NCBI RefSeq assembly: GCF_019511525.1
Contig: NZ_JAEUAT010000002.1
Span: forward strand, 496,001 to 560,000
Reading direction: 5' to 3'
DNA: 64,000 bases
Origin: Rhizobium cauense
Lineage (GTDB): Bacteria; Pseudomonadota; Alphaproteobacteria; Rhizobiales; Rhizobiaceae
Part shown: positions 8,383 to 17,523 of the stretch, in pieces
How the letters are laid out: every line of letters starts with the position of its first letter
Numbering within the stretch: the stretch's first letter is position 1
Program-made: the position numbers and the translations under genes
Notes under the pieces: generated by a model
The model's database searches: none
Told to the model about the DNA's origin: nothing
Seen by the model: only the letters and a program-made list of their open reading frames with translations

Positions 8383-8414
8383 CCGAAATCCTTTCTTCGA
8401 CATTGGAGGCGCCG

Positions 8415-8585
8415 ATGGCCCGCGTGAAATTCACGTCTGATTTCGATTACAAGCCGACAAGCCAGGTGACCATAGCCTACAAGGCTGGGATGGAGCTAAC
8501 GGTTAAGCGCGATTGTGCCGTTCAAGCCGCTGCTGCCGGCAAAGCCGTTCTCTCCGAACGGTCCACCGGGAGCGCCGATAGATGA
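8415..8585 (+). CDS. Small phage protein of unknown function
   Basis: 56 residues from ATG 8415, with GGAGG at 8404-8408. It reads MARVKFTSDFDYKP..TIAYKAGMELTVKRDCAVQAAAAGKA. Short proteins of this look occur at the same site in many alphaproteobacterial phages, but the role is not known. It overlaps the next gene by ATGA. Confidence 0.65.
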   Translation: MARVKFTSDFDYKPTSQVTIAYKAGMELTVKRDCAVQAAAAGKAVLSERSTGSADR

Positions 8586-8995
8586 GTGCCGGGAAAGAAC
8601 TCTGGGACGCCATTTATCAGGCTCTGATTTCGAATTCTGCGCTCCTAGCACTGGTCGACGGCATCCATGACAAGGCTCCAAAGGAGCCGTGGAAAGCGAA
8701 AAACGCCTACATCAGCCGTGGTCCGTTCTACGGGGTTGCCGATGACGCTGACTGTATATTCGGCCAAGAGATTACAGCGCAGATCGATATTTGGTCACGA
8801 AAGCCGAACCGCTGGTCCATGGATGACATGATTGCGGAAGTACGCCGGGCTCTTCACGAAAAAGAGCTGCCGCTCGCCGATATGTCGTCAGCAACCCTTC
8901 AAGTTCGCCTCTGGCGAAACCTTGATGATCCCGATCCGACGACACAGCACGGGGTTGTGCAGATAGTCGCACTTATCGAGGAAGCCGCTTCGTGA
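8582..8995 (+). CDS. Tail terminator/completion protein (DUF3168)
   Basis: 137 residues. The fold matches DUF3168: an N-terminal helix (LWDAIYQALISNSALLALV), the IYDKAP-like segment HDKAPKEP, and the central QEITAQIDIWSR strand. The family caps the tail tube and joins it to the head. It shares ATGA and GTGA overlaps with its neighbours, implying coupled translation. Confidence 0.85.
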   Translation: MSAGKELWDAIYQALISNSALLALVDGIHDKAPKEPWKAKNAYISRGPFYGVADDADCIFGQEITAQIDIWSRKPNRWSMDDMIAEVRRALHEKELPLADMSSATLQVRLWRNLDDPDPTTQHGVVQIVALIEEAAS

Positions 8996-9456
8996 CCGCT
9001 AAAATTGAGGGCCTCAAACGTCTCCAGGCTAAGCTCGATCGGCTACCAGAGAAGGTCAAGCAGCGCATTCGCGAGGCTATGGAAGCCGGGGCGGATGAGA
9101 TCGTCGCTCTCGCGAAGTCGCTGGTCCATGATGACACTGGCGAGCTGCGCGACAGCATTGGCTGGACCTACGGTAGGGCGCCGAAAGGCGCGATGACGCT
9201 AGCCACAGTCGAGAACACAGGCGGCGACCTTACCATCACGATCTATGCCGGTAACAGCGAAGCCTTTTATGCCCGCTGGGTCGAGTTCGGCACTAGCGCA
9301 CATATCGCTGGGGGCAAATTCGCCGGCGCCAGGATCCCGGCGCAACCAGCCAGACCCTTTTTCTATGTGAGTTTCCGCGTCAGTCGAAAGCGCGTCAAAG
9401 GCCGGATCACCCGCGCAATCAATAAGGCGGCGAAAGAAGTCGCTGCTGCAAAGTAA
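8992..9456 (+). CDS. HK97 gp10-like tail-joining protein
   Basis: 154 residues, GTG start overlapping the previous stop. It contains the gp10 pattern: an N-terminal helix, LVHDDTGELRDSIGW, and the strand YARWVEFGTSAH followed by PARPFFYVSFR. The family acts at the head-tail interface. A lysine-rich helix ends the protein. Confidence 0.9.
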   Translation: MTAKIEGLKRLQAKLDRLPEKVKQRIREAMEAGADEIVALAKSLVHDDTGELRDSIGWTYGRAPKGAMTLATVENTGGDLTITIYAGNSEAFYARWVEFGTSAHIAGGKFAGARIPAQPARPFFYVSFRVSRKRVKGRITRAINKAAKEVAAAK

Positions 9457-9482
9457 CTGCACCGCCATCAAGGAGACCTTCT

Positions 9483-9923
9483 ATGGCACAGCCAACTACC
9501 GCCCGTTTCGGCAAGTTCCGAGTTCTCCTCGGCAACGAAGCCGATCCGATCGTCTACACTGCACCGTGTGGCTTCAATTCGAAGAGTCTGACGCTCACGA
9601 AGGATCTGACCGACGTTAATCTCCCTGATTGCGACGATCCGGACAAGGTCGCATGGGTAGGGCGTGATGCCAGCTCACTTTCCGCTGCGGTTTCTGGCGA
9701 AGGTGTTGCTGCCGTCGAATCCGCTGAAAAATGGCTTGACGCCTATGAGAATGTCGAGAGCGTTCCGGTGAAGATCGAACTCGAATTCCCGGCAAAGACG
9801 ATCACCTGGACTGGTCTGATGCATATCAGCCAGCTTGAAATGGGAGCCGAGCAAGGCGGTCGCGTCACGCTGAATGTCCAGATGCAGAGTGACGGTGAAC
9901 TTGCACGTACGGTGAGCCCGTGA
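9483..9923 (+). CDS. Major tail tube protein
   Basis: 146 residues, beginning after AAGGAGA. It builds the hollow tail through which DNA passes. The sequence shows the beta-rich tube pattern (VYTAPCGFNSKSLTLTKDLTDVNLPDCDDPD) and a late strand cluster ending QMQSDGELARTVSP. It overlaps the tail-chaperone gene by four bases (GTGA). Confidence 0.85.
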   Translation: MAQPTTARFGKFRVLLGNEADPIVYTAPCGFNSKSLTLTKDLTDVNLPDCDDPDKVAWVGRDASSLSAAVSGEGVAAVESAEKWLDAYENVESVPVKIELEFPAKTITWTGLMHISQLEMGAEQGGRVTLNVQMQSDGELARTVSP

Positions 9924-10360
9924 GCCGCGACGCCAGGATCGAACTGAACTGGGGAGACGGAACGTATTCGTTCCGTCTTGCCTGGGGCCAGTTGGCGGAG
10001 CTGCAGGAAAAGTGCGACGCCGGCCCTTACATCGTCCTCGACAGGTTGCGGACCAACCAATGGCGCATCGAGGATATTTCGAGCGTCGTGAGGCTCGGCC
10101 TAATCGGAGGTGGTTTGGAGCCCGCTAAGGCACTCACCCTCACCCGTCGCTACGTCGAAGAGCGCCCCCCACTTGAGAACGTGCACATTGCTATCGTTGT
10201 CTTGACCGCTGGTCTCGTGGGGGCTTCGGACGAACCCTTGGGGGAGGAAGAAGCGCCAAGTCAGAGCGAACCCGCCTTGACGACCTCCCAAACGGAAAGT
10301 TCCGGTTTGGCGCAGTCTACGGAACCGGCGCGGCCATCGGTTACACGCCGCAAGAAGTAA
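9920..10360 (+). CDS. Tail assembly chaperone, GTA gp10-like
   Basis: 146 residues. The first 95 match the gene-transfer-agent gp10 family: INWGDGTYSFRLAWGQLAELQEKC..GPY, then IEDISSVVRLGLIGGG and the ARRYVEERP-type helix. The remaining residues, EEEAPSQSEPALTTS to VTRRKK, are low complexity. Such chaperones bind the tape measure during tail building. The end of this frame overlaps a second open frame, discussed separately, suggesting a frameshifted longer product. Confidence 0.85.
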   Translation: MSRDARIELNWGDGTYSFRLAWGQLAELQEKCDAGPYIVLDRLRTNQWRIEDISSVVRLGLIGGGLEPAKALTLTRRYVEERPPLENVHIAIVVLTAGLVGASDEPLGEEEAPSQSEPALTTSQTESSGLAQSTEPARPSVTRRKK

Positions 10361-10488
10361 ACCAGATGTCGATGTGGCAGTTCACTGCCGCAATCGAAGG
10401 CTACATCGCCGCAAACACTCCTGACGACGGCAAGATGGGCGACAGGGAAGCCGACGAGCTGTTTGATTGGCTGAAATCGAAGGAATAA
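10177..10488 (+). CDS. Second tail assembly chaperone frame, probably made by -1 frameshift
   Basis: In the -1 frame relative to the preceding gene the reading frame is open from the stop at 10174-10176 to TAA 10486-10488. It encodes PNGKFRFGAVYGTGAAIGYTP, then MSMWQFTAAIEGYIAANTP and DREADELFDWLKSKE, the look of the small second tail chaperone of GTA-like phages. No ATG, GTG, TTG or CTG lies in frame before ATG 10366, which would cut away the conserved first part. Expression by -1 shifting from the upstream gene, as in lambda G/GT, is the simplest reading. The given start only marks the opening of the frame. Confidence 0.65.
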   Translation, partial: ERAHCYRCLDRWSRGGFGRTLGGGRSAKSERTRLDDLPNGKFRFGAVYGTGAAIGYTPQEVNQMSMWQFTAAIEGYIAANTPDDGKMGDREADELFDWLKSKE

Positions 10489-10491
10489 GCA

Positions 10492-12723
10492 GTGGCAGCA
10501 GCGACGGATCTTGAACGCCTGGTGGTGCAGCTTTCTGCGGATATCACCAAGTACGAACGTGCGATCAATCGCGCGACCAGCGTTGGCAATAAGCAGTTCG
10601 CGGCGATCGAGAAGCGTGCCACCGCGATGAACAAGAACATTGCCAGTTCTTTCACGGCTCTGGGCGCGCGGGTTGGTGTGGCGCTGGCCGGCGCTTTTAC
10701 CATAAAGGGTTTTTCGGACCTTCAGGATTCTTACATCAAGATCCAGAACGCGCTGAAGGCGACGGGTTTGCAGGGCGAGCAGCTGACGGGCGTCTATGAT
10801 CAGCTCTATGCGTCGGCGCAGAAGAACGCCGCGCCGATCGATGCCCTTGCCACCCTTTATAGCCGCGTGGCGATCAACCAGAAAGAGTTGGGCGTTACCT
10901 CGCAGCAAGTCGTTGGCTTGACCGATACCGTCGCAAAGGCGCTGAAGGCGCAAGGATCTAGCGCGACCGAAGCGCAAGGTGCCTTGCTCCAGTTGGCTCA
11001 GGCACTTGGTGCCGGAAAGATCCAAGCCGAAGAGTATAACTCCCTCATTGATGGGGCGCCGGTTCTTCTCCGTGCTGCAGCTGCAGGTATCAAGCAGGCA
11101 GGTGGTTCGGTTGCAGAACTCACGAAGCTTGTGAAATCGGGCCAGATTTCCAGTAAAGCTTTTTTTGATGGCATCCAGGCTGGCGCGCCCGTTATCAACG
11201 ACATGCTCGCAGGCGCGACAGGAACCGCTGCGCAATCCATAACGCTGCTTGAAAATTCGCTCACGAATGCTGCTGGTCGATTTGGCGAAGCCACGGGAGC
11301 CAGCGATCTTTTCAAGAATGCTGTTTCCAGGATGGTGACATATCTGGACACTGTCTCCTTTGATGGCTTCATTCAAGCGATCAACAATGTAGCGACGGCA
11401 CTCGATAATGCCGCTACCAAGTTCAGCTCGTTCATTCAGCGCGCAAACGAAGCGACGGGGCTTACCCCCAAAGTCATTGAGGATCTCAGTAAGTTCGGGC
11501 CGTCGACCGACAAGGAGATCTATGACTATCTCTACAAGGGCGGCAAAGAGCGGCAGCAGGCACTGGACAATACGAAGGAGCAGCTCAGCATTGAGCAGCA
11601 GATCAAGGCGCTCGAAGCAAGCCCGGTCGGCAACAGCGAAATTCTCCGTGACCTGAAACAGCAGCGTGAGGCAATTCTGGCCGCCCGTCATGATGCGGCG
11701 GCCAGCGGCCCCAGCATCAACCGAAAGCCGGTACAGGGCCCCTTGAACTATCAGGGTCCAGTGAAGCCGGCAGTACCTGTTGAGCCGGTCGACATTACCC
11801 AATCTCAGTATGCCGTGCCTCCACCTGGGGGCAGCGGAAAGTCCAAAAAGGCGAGGCTCGACGATTATCAGCGCGAGACGCAGCAGCTCAGGGACCACAC
11901 CGCAGCCCTTAGTGCAGAGACCGAGGCGCAAGCCAAGCTCAACCCGCTTGTCGACGACTACGGTTTCGCGGTCGCGAAAGCTCGCGCCGAGCAGGATCTC
12001 CTGAATGCCGCCCAGCAGGCCGGGATGGCGGTCACGCCAGAGCTTTCGGCAGAGATCGACAAACAGTCGACCGCTTACGCCAATGCTGAAGTGGCTGCCA
12101 ACCAACTTGCCGAGAGCCAGGATAAAATCCGTGAACGCGCGGCTGAAATTCAGGACCTCAACAAGGAGGTGTTCAGAGGCATCGTTGACGGTTTCGTAGA
12201 GGGCAAGGACGCAGCCGAGGTGTTCGGCGACGCGCTGAGCAAAGTGGGAAGCAAGATCCTCGATCTTGCCTTCGACGACTTCTTTGGAACTGGCGGAAAA
12301 GCCGGCACAGGCGGTAGCGGCACGAACATTCTGGGAAGTTTCTTCAAGCTGCTCGGGTTTGCCGGAGGTGGCTACACCGGCCCTGGCGGAAAGTATGACC
12401 CCGCCGGTATCGTGCACAGGGGCGAGTACGTAATTCCAAAGGAAGTCGTCGATAAGCTTGGTGTCGGCAACCTTGAGAGACTGCTTGGTGGCTATGCAGA
12501 GGGCGGCCTTGTTGGAAAAGCGCCGACCCTGCCATCGCTATCGGGCCTATCGAGTGGCCCCTCCATGGCCGTCACCTATGCGCCTGTCTATGACAACCGT
12601 GGCATCGACAACGAGCGCTTGGCTAGGCTCGAACAACTGCAAGAGAAGGACCGCCGGGAGTTTTCCTCTCGCGCCGTTAGCGCTGTGCAGAAGGCTCGAA
12701 AGAGCAATGTGAAAGGTCTTTAA
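10492..12723 (+). CDS. Tail tape measure protein
   Basis: 743 residues, GTG start with AAGGA at 10480. It sets tail length and is threaded inside the tube. The N-terminal domain is the tape-measure type (SADITKYERAINRATSVGNKQFAAIEKRA, then GFSDLQDSYIKIQNALKATGLQGEQL). Middle and later parts are long helices. Near residues 625-665 comes the glycine-rich FAGGGYTGPGGKYDPAGIVHRGEYVIPKEVV segment common near tape-measure C-termini. From the usual length relation this would fit a tail roughly 0.1 micrometre long. Confidence 0.93.
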   Translation: MAAATDLERLVVQLSADITKYERAINRATSVGNKQFAAIEKRATAMNKNIASSFTALGARVGVALAGAFTIKGFSDLQDSYIKIQNALKATGLQGEQLTGVYDQLYASAQKNAAPIDALATLYSRVAINQKELGVTSQQVVGLTDTVAKALKAQGSSATEAQGALLQLAQALGAGKIQAEEYNSLIDGAPVLLRAAAAGIKQAGGSVAELTKLVKSGQISSKAFFDGIQAGAPVINDMLAGATGTAAQSITLLENSLTNAAGRFGEATGASDLFKNAVSRMVTYLDTVSFDGFIQAINNVATALDNAATKFSSFIQRANEATGLTPKVIEDLSKFGPSTDKEIYDYLYKGGKERQQALDNTKEQLSIEQQIKALEASPVGNSEILRDLKQQREAILAARHDAAASGPSINRKPVQGPLNYQGPVKPAVPVEPVDITQSQYAVPPPGGSGKSKKARLDDYQRETQQLRDHTAALSAETEAQAKLNPLVDDYGFAVAKARAEQDLLNAAQQAGMAVTPELSAEIDKQSTAYANAEVAANQLAESQDKIRERAAEIQDLNKEVFRGIVDGFVEGKDAAEVFGDALSKVGSKILDLAFDDFFGTGGKAGTGGSGTNILGSFFKLLGFAGGGYTGPGGKYDPAGIVHRGEYVIPKEVVDKLGVGNLERLLGGYAEGGLVGKAPTLPSLSGLSSGPSMAVTYAPVYDNRGIDNERLARLEQLQEKDRREFSSRAVSAVQKARKSNVKGL

Positions 12724-13362
12724 ATGGCAATCGCCTTTCCGCGCGACATTCTCGCTGGCTTTCCCGGCTGGTCGACGAAATTCGAGCTTGCCTATCGCCA
12801 GGAGCGGTCCCGCACAGCTGGCGGTAAGACATTCGCCAAGGATCTCGGCTCACCAATTTGGCGGGCATCATATGTCACAAAAGTCGTTCGGGCGAACACG
12901 GTCGACAAATGGCGCGCGATTCTTGCTAGCATGGATGGTGGTATCCAGACCTTCCTTGGCGTCAACCTGTCCCGATGCTATCCGATCGCCTACCCACGCG
13001 GCTCCTGGCTCACTGGTGACGCCTTCGACGGGACGGGAGGCATCACGGGCATAGATACTAATCGCAAGACGTTCGACGTGCAGGGCTTCCCGCCCGGTTT
13101 CAAACTTCATGCCGGCGACATGATCCAAGTCGGTGACACGGATCTGCATTGGGTGCAGGCAGACGCGACCGCGAATGTCTCCGGTGTTTTCGTACAGCTG
13201 GAGGTGCGGCCGCATCTTTGGCCTTCGGTCGCGATCGGCGCCGAAGTGAGTGTCACGCGCCCTCACTGCATCATGTCCCTTGATCCGGACTCGATCAGCA
13301 CCCAAACCGATCTTGCGACGGGCAGAGGCTCGATCGCCTTCGACGCATGGGAGGCGCGCTGA
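12724..13362 (+). CDS. Distal tail-like protein
   Basis: 212 residues, one base after the tape-measure stop. It contains FELAYRQERSRTAGGKTFAKDLGSPIWRASY and a beta-rich second half with a VRPHLWP turn. Its position matches the distal tail protein that joins tail tube and tip (gp12 in gene transfer agents). Sequence similarity is only recognised in outline. The stop overlaps the next ATG (TGATG). Confidence 0.7.
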   Translation: MAIAFPRDILAGFPGWSTKFELAYRQERSRTAGGKTFAKDLGSPIWRASYVTKVVRANTVDKWRAILASMDGGIQTFLGVNLSRCYPIAYPRGSWLTGDAFDGTGGITGIDTNRKTFDVQGFPPGFKLHAGDMIQVGDTDLHWVQADATANVSGVFVQLEVRPHLWPSVAIGAEVSVTRPHCIMSLDPDSISTQTDLATGRGSIAFDAWEAR

Positions 13363-14030
13363 TGCCTCGCAATATGACGGCCGCCAACGTAGCGGCACTC
13401 CAGCAGCGGCGCCTGGTCGCGCGTGACTTCCTTTGGATCGTTGCGCGTGACCGGACAACCGGAGAGCTTGTGCCGGATGGCACCTGGAGCGATTGGGGCG
13501 ATGTCGCAGCGCAGGTCATCAATCCGGACACAGGCCTTACGGAAACCCGCAACTTCTATGGCTCCGGCACCCTGATCCAGATGAGCGATATTCCGCTCGT
13601 CAAGAACATGAGCGTGCAGAATATCTCCATCCAGATGTCGCAGGTCGACGATCACGTGCAGCAGCTCGTGCGCGACTACGATATCCGGCAGGCTCGCGTC
13701 GAGGTGTATCGTGGGCTGTTTGATCCAGATACGCGACAGATGGTGGCGCCGGCCGAAAACCGCTTCGTTGGCTTCGCTGACAATCTCGTCATCGAGACAC
13801 CGAGCGAAAACGAGGACGGCAGCGTTACGCTCACGTGTGCCAGTCATACGCAGGAGATGACCCGCGCCAATGCTGAGACGCGGAGCCACGAGACGCAGGT
13901 CCTGCGGAACGTCGGAGACAACTTCTACAAGGACGCGGCGACAACACCGACGTGGAAGATTTGGTGGGGCTCGCAAAAGGGCGTCGTTCCCACGCAGAAG
14001 AAGCGCAAAAAGTTTCTGGGCATATTCTGA
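13362..14030 (+). CDS. Tail hub protein, DUF2163-like
   Basis: 222 residues from ATG 13362. The NFYGSGTLIQMSDIPLVKNMSVQNISIQMSQVDDHVQQLVRDYDIRQARVEVYRGLFD core resembles DUF2163, the gp13 equivalent of gene transfer agents, a baseplate hub component. It ends in a very basic tail, TQKKRKKFLGIF. The normal next gene in this type of tail operon is an NlpC/P60 peptidase, but here it is an acetyltransferase. Confidence 0.8.
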   Translation: MPRNMTAANVAALQQRRLVARDFLWIVARDRTTGELVPDGTWSDWGDVAAQVINPDTGLTETRNFYGSGTLIQMSDIPLVKNMSVQNISIQMSQVDDHVQQLVRDYDIRQARVEVYRGLFDPDTRQMVAPAENRFVGFADNLVIETPSENEDGSVTLTCASHTQEMTRANAETRSHETQVLRNVGDNFYKDAATTPTWKIWWGSQKGVVPTQKKRKKFLGIF

Positions 14031-14470
14031 TGCAAATCCATGAGGCGCGCCTCGGTCACTTGCCATCGCTCATTGCTTTGGCGGAGCGGTTTCACGCGGA
14101 AGCCGGTGGCGGTTATCCTTTCAAGGTCGACCGGGTGCGAGCGTTTCTCGCTCAAGCCGTCGCAGGCCCCGATTTTTTTGTTGTCGTTGCTGGCGACGTT
14201 CCTTGCGGATTTCTGATTGCGCGGGCTGGAGCGAACTACCTGACCGGCGAGCGCATGGCCGAAGAAGTGGCGATGTACGTCGAGCCGGATGCTCGATCGG
14301 TCGGGCTGGCTGGTGGCCTGATCGCGAAATTTGAAGAGTGGGCCGCATCCAGCCGGTGCACCGTCGTCAAGCTGACGGCGCAGCATTCGGCGCGGCCTGA
14401 GGCAGTAGCCAGACTGTACCGGCGAAGCGGATACGCAGCCGCCGAGACCGCATTCATCAAGAGGCTTTGA
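14030..14470 (+). CDS. GNAT-family N-acetyltransferase inside tail operon
   Basis: 146 residues from ATG 14030, which overlaps the previous stop. The GNAT pattern is clear: an N-terminal ALAERFHAEAGGGYPF helix, the acceptor strand FFVVVAGDVPCGFLIAR, the acetyl-CoA strand VAMYVEPDARSVGLAGGLI and the final YRRSGYAAAETAFIKRL. The R-x-x-G-x-A/G loop is weak (ARSVGLAGG). It may modify a virion or host component. It occupies the slot of the peptidase found in related tail operons. Confidence 0.85.
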   Translation: MQIHEARLGHLPSLIALAERFHAEAGGGYPFKVDRVRAFLAQAVAGPDFFVVVAGDVPCGFLIARAGANYLTGERMAEEVAMYVEPDARSVGLAGGLIAKFEEWAASSRCTVVKLTAQHSARPEAVARLYRRSGYAAAETAFIKRL

Positions 14471-14473
14471 CTG

Positions 14474-17113
14474 ATGGCAATTTTCACGGCTCTGGCCGGC
14501 GCTTTTTCCGCCGTCAGTTCGTTTATTGGCAGCCTCGGCGCATTCGGTACGTTTGCACTCCGGACAGCTGTTGGCGTCGGTCTTAGCCTCGCGGCGCAGG
14601 CTCTGGCCGGCAAGCAGAAAGACAACACCAACTTCTCCATCAACGGAGATATTCAGGGCGGCGGCGATCTCGCTCGCTCCTTCATCCTTGGCCGCTATGC
14701 GACGGCCGGCAGCCTCGTCTGGTCGAACACCTGGGGCAATGACGGCGACACGCCGAACGCCTGGTTCACTCAGGTCATTGCGATTTCAGACTTGCCGATA
14801 TCCGGCCTCGTCGAGGTCTGGGTCGACGGCAAGAAGGTCACCTATGATCCTGCCGGTAACAACAGCACGGCCTTCGGCTATTCGATCCCGGACTACGAGA
14901 ACAGCGGCCCGAACCTCTATGTGAAGTTCTACAACGGCAAGCAGACAGCCGCCGATCCGGCGCTCTACACCTATGCGCAGAGTATCGAGCGGCCGTGGGG
15001 CGTCGACCGTGTCGGCTATGGTGTCGCCTACGCGATCGTCCATGCTCGGGCGACGAAGAACATGTTCAGCGGCTTTCCGGCCGTCACCTTTGTTGTCGAC
15101 GGCATTCCGCTGTATGACCCGTCGAAAGATTCGACCGTGGTTGGCGGCTCTGGCCCGCAGCGCTTCAGCGACCCGTCGACCTGGGGCGGCGATGGCGACC
15201 GGCTGCCAGCGGTACAGGTCTACAATATCATGCGCGGCCTTCGTTATGGCACGCGCTGGGTCTACGGGGTGCAGGGCCTGACGACGGCCCGCTTGCCGGT
15301 GCAGAACTGGATCACGGCCATCAACGAATGCCGCAAGGTCATCGTTTCCGTTTCAGGAGACGGCACCCAGTATCGTTCGGGTGGCGAGATCTCGGTCGAT
15401 CAGCCCGTCAACGCCACCGTCGAGAACCTGCTGACGGCTTGCCAAGGCTCATTGTCGGAGATCGGTGGCGTCTATCGCCTGTTTGTCGGCGAACCCGGCA
15501 CGCCTACCATCAGCTTCACGGATGACGATATCCTGTCGACGGACGGGCAGACCTTCACGCCGTTCTATGGTCTGGCGGATACGATCAACGGAATCAACGG
15601 GACCTATCCGGAGCCGGCCAACGGCTGGGTGACGCAGACGGCGCGGCCGTATCTCCGGCCGGATCTCGAAGCCGTAGACGGAAACAGACGTCTGTTGGCT
15701 GATGTCTCCTTCGATCTGGTGCCTTACGCCGAGCAGGTGCAGCGGCTGATGAAGTCGGCGCTGCTTGCCGCGCTGCGTGCTCGTCGCCATACGATCGTTT
15801 TGCCGCCAAGTTTCTGGCCATATGCCGTGCCGGGAGAAGTCCTGCAGTGGACCTCTGTTCGCAACGGCTACGCGAACAAGTGGTTTGTCATCGACGGGGC
15901 GGTCGATCGCGGCAATCTCGATGTCATGGTCGATATCACCGAAGTCGACCCGTCCGATTACGACTGGGATTCGGAGACTGAGTTTCACCCGCCTGTCGAT
16001 GGCGCCGTTGGTCCCGTCGTGCCTCAGCCGCAGCCCATCATTGACTGGTTTGTTGAGCCGTACACGCTTGTTGACAATGACAACAACAGTCGCCGGCCGG
16101 CGATCCGCATGGTGTGGGACAATTCGCCAGGCGGTCTGATCGGCGTCATCGGTGTCCAGTGGGAAGTGCGTGATGGAGCAACCTTCGAGGTCGTCTATCG
16201 CGGCAATACGCTGCGTGCTGACGTCGGCTCGGTCATCATCGCCCAGAACCTGCTCCCCAATAACGCCTATGGCGTGCGCGGCCAGCTGGTGCCGTCCGAT
16301 CCGGACAGATTGATGGAGTGGAGCGACTGGCTACCGGTCACCACGCCGAACGTCCTGCTGACGGACATGGACATCTATCTGCCTGGTGTCGTCGAGGGCG
16401 TCGAGGAGTTGGTCAACGACGCGACGTCGTGGATACGGGATGGGACGCGCCAGACCATCCTTGAGGCGCAGCGGATTTCTCGCCTGCAGGCGGATGAGGA
16501 TTTCGGCAGCTTCCTGGCGCGCCAGCAGATGCGTACGGAAATGGTGCTGACGAACGGCAGCATCACGGCCAGCTACCTCAATGCCATCACGATCGCCACC
16601 GGGCCGAATTCGGCTCTGGCGCTCCGCCTCGAGGATCTTGAGGTCTATGTCGACACGACTGTGGCGACGGCGATCAGCTCGCTACAGGTGCAGATCGACG
16701 AGCAGGGTGACGCGCTGGCCTCGGCCATTACCGCGCTGTCCGCCGCATCCAGCACCGGGGATGTCGCGACCGCAAACTTCCGGATGACGGTCAACGCAGG
16801 CCCGTCCGGATACTCTGCGCGCATCGGCGCTGAGGCGCGGGCAGGCGGATCGGGCGCTTTCAAGGCGGCCGCCTGGTACCTCGATGTGCCAAGCTCGCCG
16901 TCGCAGCCGACGCGCTTCCTCGTCGTCGCCGAGCAGTTCGTCGTGGCCAACCAGGCGGACCTTGGCAACGTCAGCAACCCACTGGTGTTTCAGTCTGGCG
17001 TCCTGTCGTTGAACGTCGCGAACATCGGCACGGTTAACACCGGCATCCTGCAGAGCCCCAATGGCAAGATGGTGATTACCCTGACGGCCGGAACGATCGA
17101 GATTTATGACTGA
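14474..17113 (+). CDS. Tail tip / central fibre protein, J-like
   Basis: 879 residues, the largest tip component. It starts with a hydrophobic, alanine-rich stretch (FTALAGAFSAVSSFIGSLGAFGTF to LSLAAQALAGKQ), as in many J-like tips. It continues with beta-rich domains (DLARSFILGRYATAGSLVW, LPISGLVEVWVDGKKV, NIMRGLRYG), fibronectin-like repeats near 530-640, and a C-terminal helix before a beta tip. It likely carries the host-contact function. It abuts the next gene with no gap. Confidence 0.88.
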   Translation: MAIFTALAGAFSAVSSFIGSLGAFGTFALRTAVGVGLSLAAQALAGKQKDNTNFSINGDIQGGGDLARSFILGRYATAGSLVWSNTWGNDGDTPNAWFTQVIAISDLPISGLVEVWVDGKKVTYDPAGNNSTAFGYSIPDYENSGPNLYVKFYNGKQTAADPALYTYAQSIERPWGVDRVGYGVAYAIVHARATKNMFSGFPAVTFVVDGIPLYDPSKDSTVVGGSGPQRFSDPSTWGGDGDRLPAVQVYNIMRGLRYGTRWVYGVQGLTTARLPVQNWITAINECRKVIVSVSGDGTQYRSGGEISVDQPVNATVENLLTACQGSLSEIGGVYRLFVGEPGTPTISFTDDDILSTDGQTFTPFYGLADTINGINGTYPEPANGWVTQTARPYLRPDLEAVDGNRRLLADVSFDLVPYAEQVQRLMKSALLAALRARRHTIVLPPSFWPYAVPGEVLQWTSVRNGYANKWFVIDGAVDRGNLDVMVDITEVDPSDYDWDSETEFHPPVDGAVGPVVPQPQPIIDWFVEPYTLVDNDNNSRRPAIRMVWDNSPGGLIGVIGVQWEVRDGATFEVVYRGNTLRADVGSVIIAQNLLPNNAYGVRGQLVPSDPDRLMEWSDWLPVTTPNVLLTDMDIYLPGVVEGVEELVNDATSWIRDGTRQTILEAQRISRLQADEDFGSFLARQQMRTEMVLTNGSITASYLNAITIATGPNSALALRLEDLEVYVDTTVATAISSLQVQIDEQGDALASAITALSAASSTGDVATANFRMTVNAGPSGYSARIGAEARAGGSGAFKAAAWYLDVPSSPSQPTRFLVVAEQFVVANQADLGNVSNPLVFQSGVLSLNVANIGTVNTGILQSPNGKMVITLTAGTIEIYD

Positions 17114-17523
17114 TGGCTAGACGGATCAGACTATCGCCCGGCCGGGTGATCATTTCGAAGCCGGGTTATAATGCCGGCAATCCGGACGGGATCGGAGATC
17201 GCAACAAGGTCTTCGATTCCAACTGGAACTTCTCGGGCACCATGCTGCTGGCGGGGCGCGTTGCGGGAAACAACGGGGCAAGCAACGCGCCGATCACCAT
17301 CTTTTTCGGTCGGGCCTACACCTTCGTGCCAGCGGCTCGCGTCGTCGGTTTCTTCAGGGCGAATGGCAGCTTCCCGACCATCACCGGTTATCAGGCCTAT
17401 TATGACACCTGCCAATGGGGCGCGAATTCGCGCGTGTATCAGGACCGGATCTATCTGGAGTCCGACACAGACGGGTCGACGGCCTGTGAATACATCCTGT
17501 GGCAGATCTACGGGGTGCGCTGA
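17113..17523 (+). CDS. Small virion protein 1 of a tandem group
   Basis: 136 residues beginning MARRIRLSPGRVIISKPGYNA, then KVFDSNWNFSGTMLLAGRV. Aromatic and beta-rich, with no coiled coil or signal peptide. The start overlaps the tip gene stop. The N-terminal third resembles the two genes that follow, so the three look like diverged copies. A receptor-binding or tip-decoration role is inferred from location between tip and fibre. Confidence 0.65.
   Translation: MARRIRLSPGRVIISKPGYNAGNPDGIGDRNKVFDSNWNFSGTMLLAGRVAGNNGASNAPITIFFGRAYTFVPAARVVGFFRANGSFPTITGYQAYYDTCQWGANSRVYQDRIYLESDTDGSTACEYILWQIYGVR

Noticed and set aside
10165..10171. C-CCC-CCA heptamer as the tail-chaperone slip site
   Set aside because: A -1 shift there reaches TGA at 10174 immediately and cannot produce the second chaperone.
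10261..12417. 718-codon frame on the minus strand
   Set aside because: It lies entirely opposite the tape-measure gene, is arginine, cysteine and histidine-rich and has no recognisable domain; it is an artefact of codon bias.
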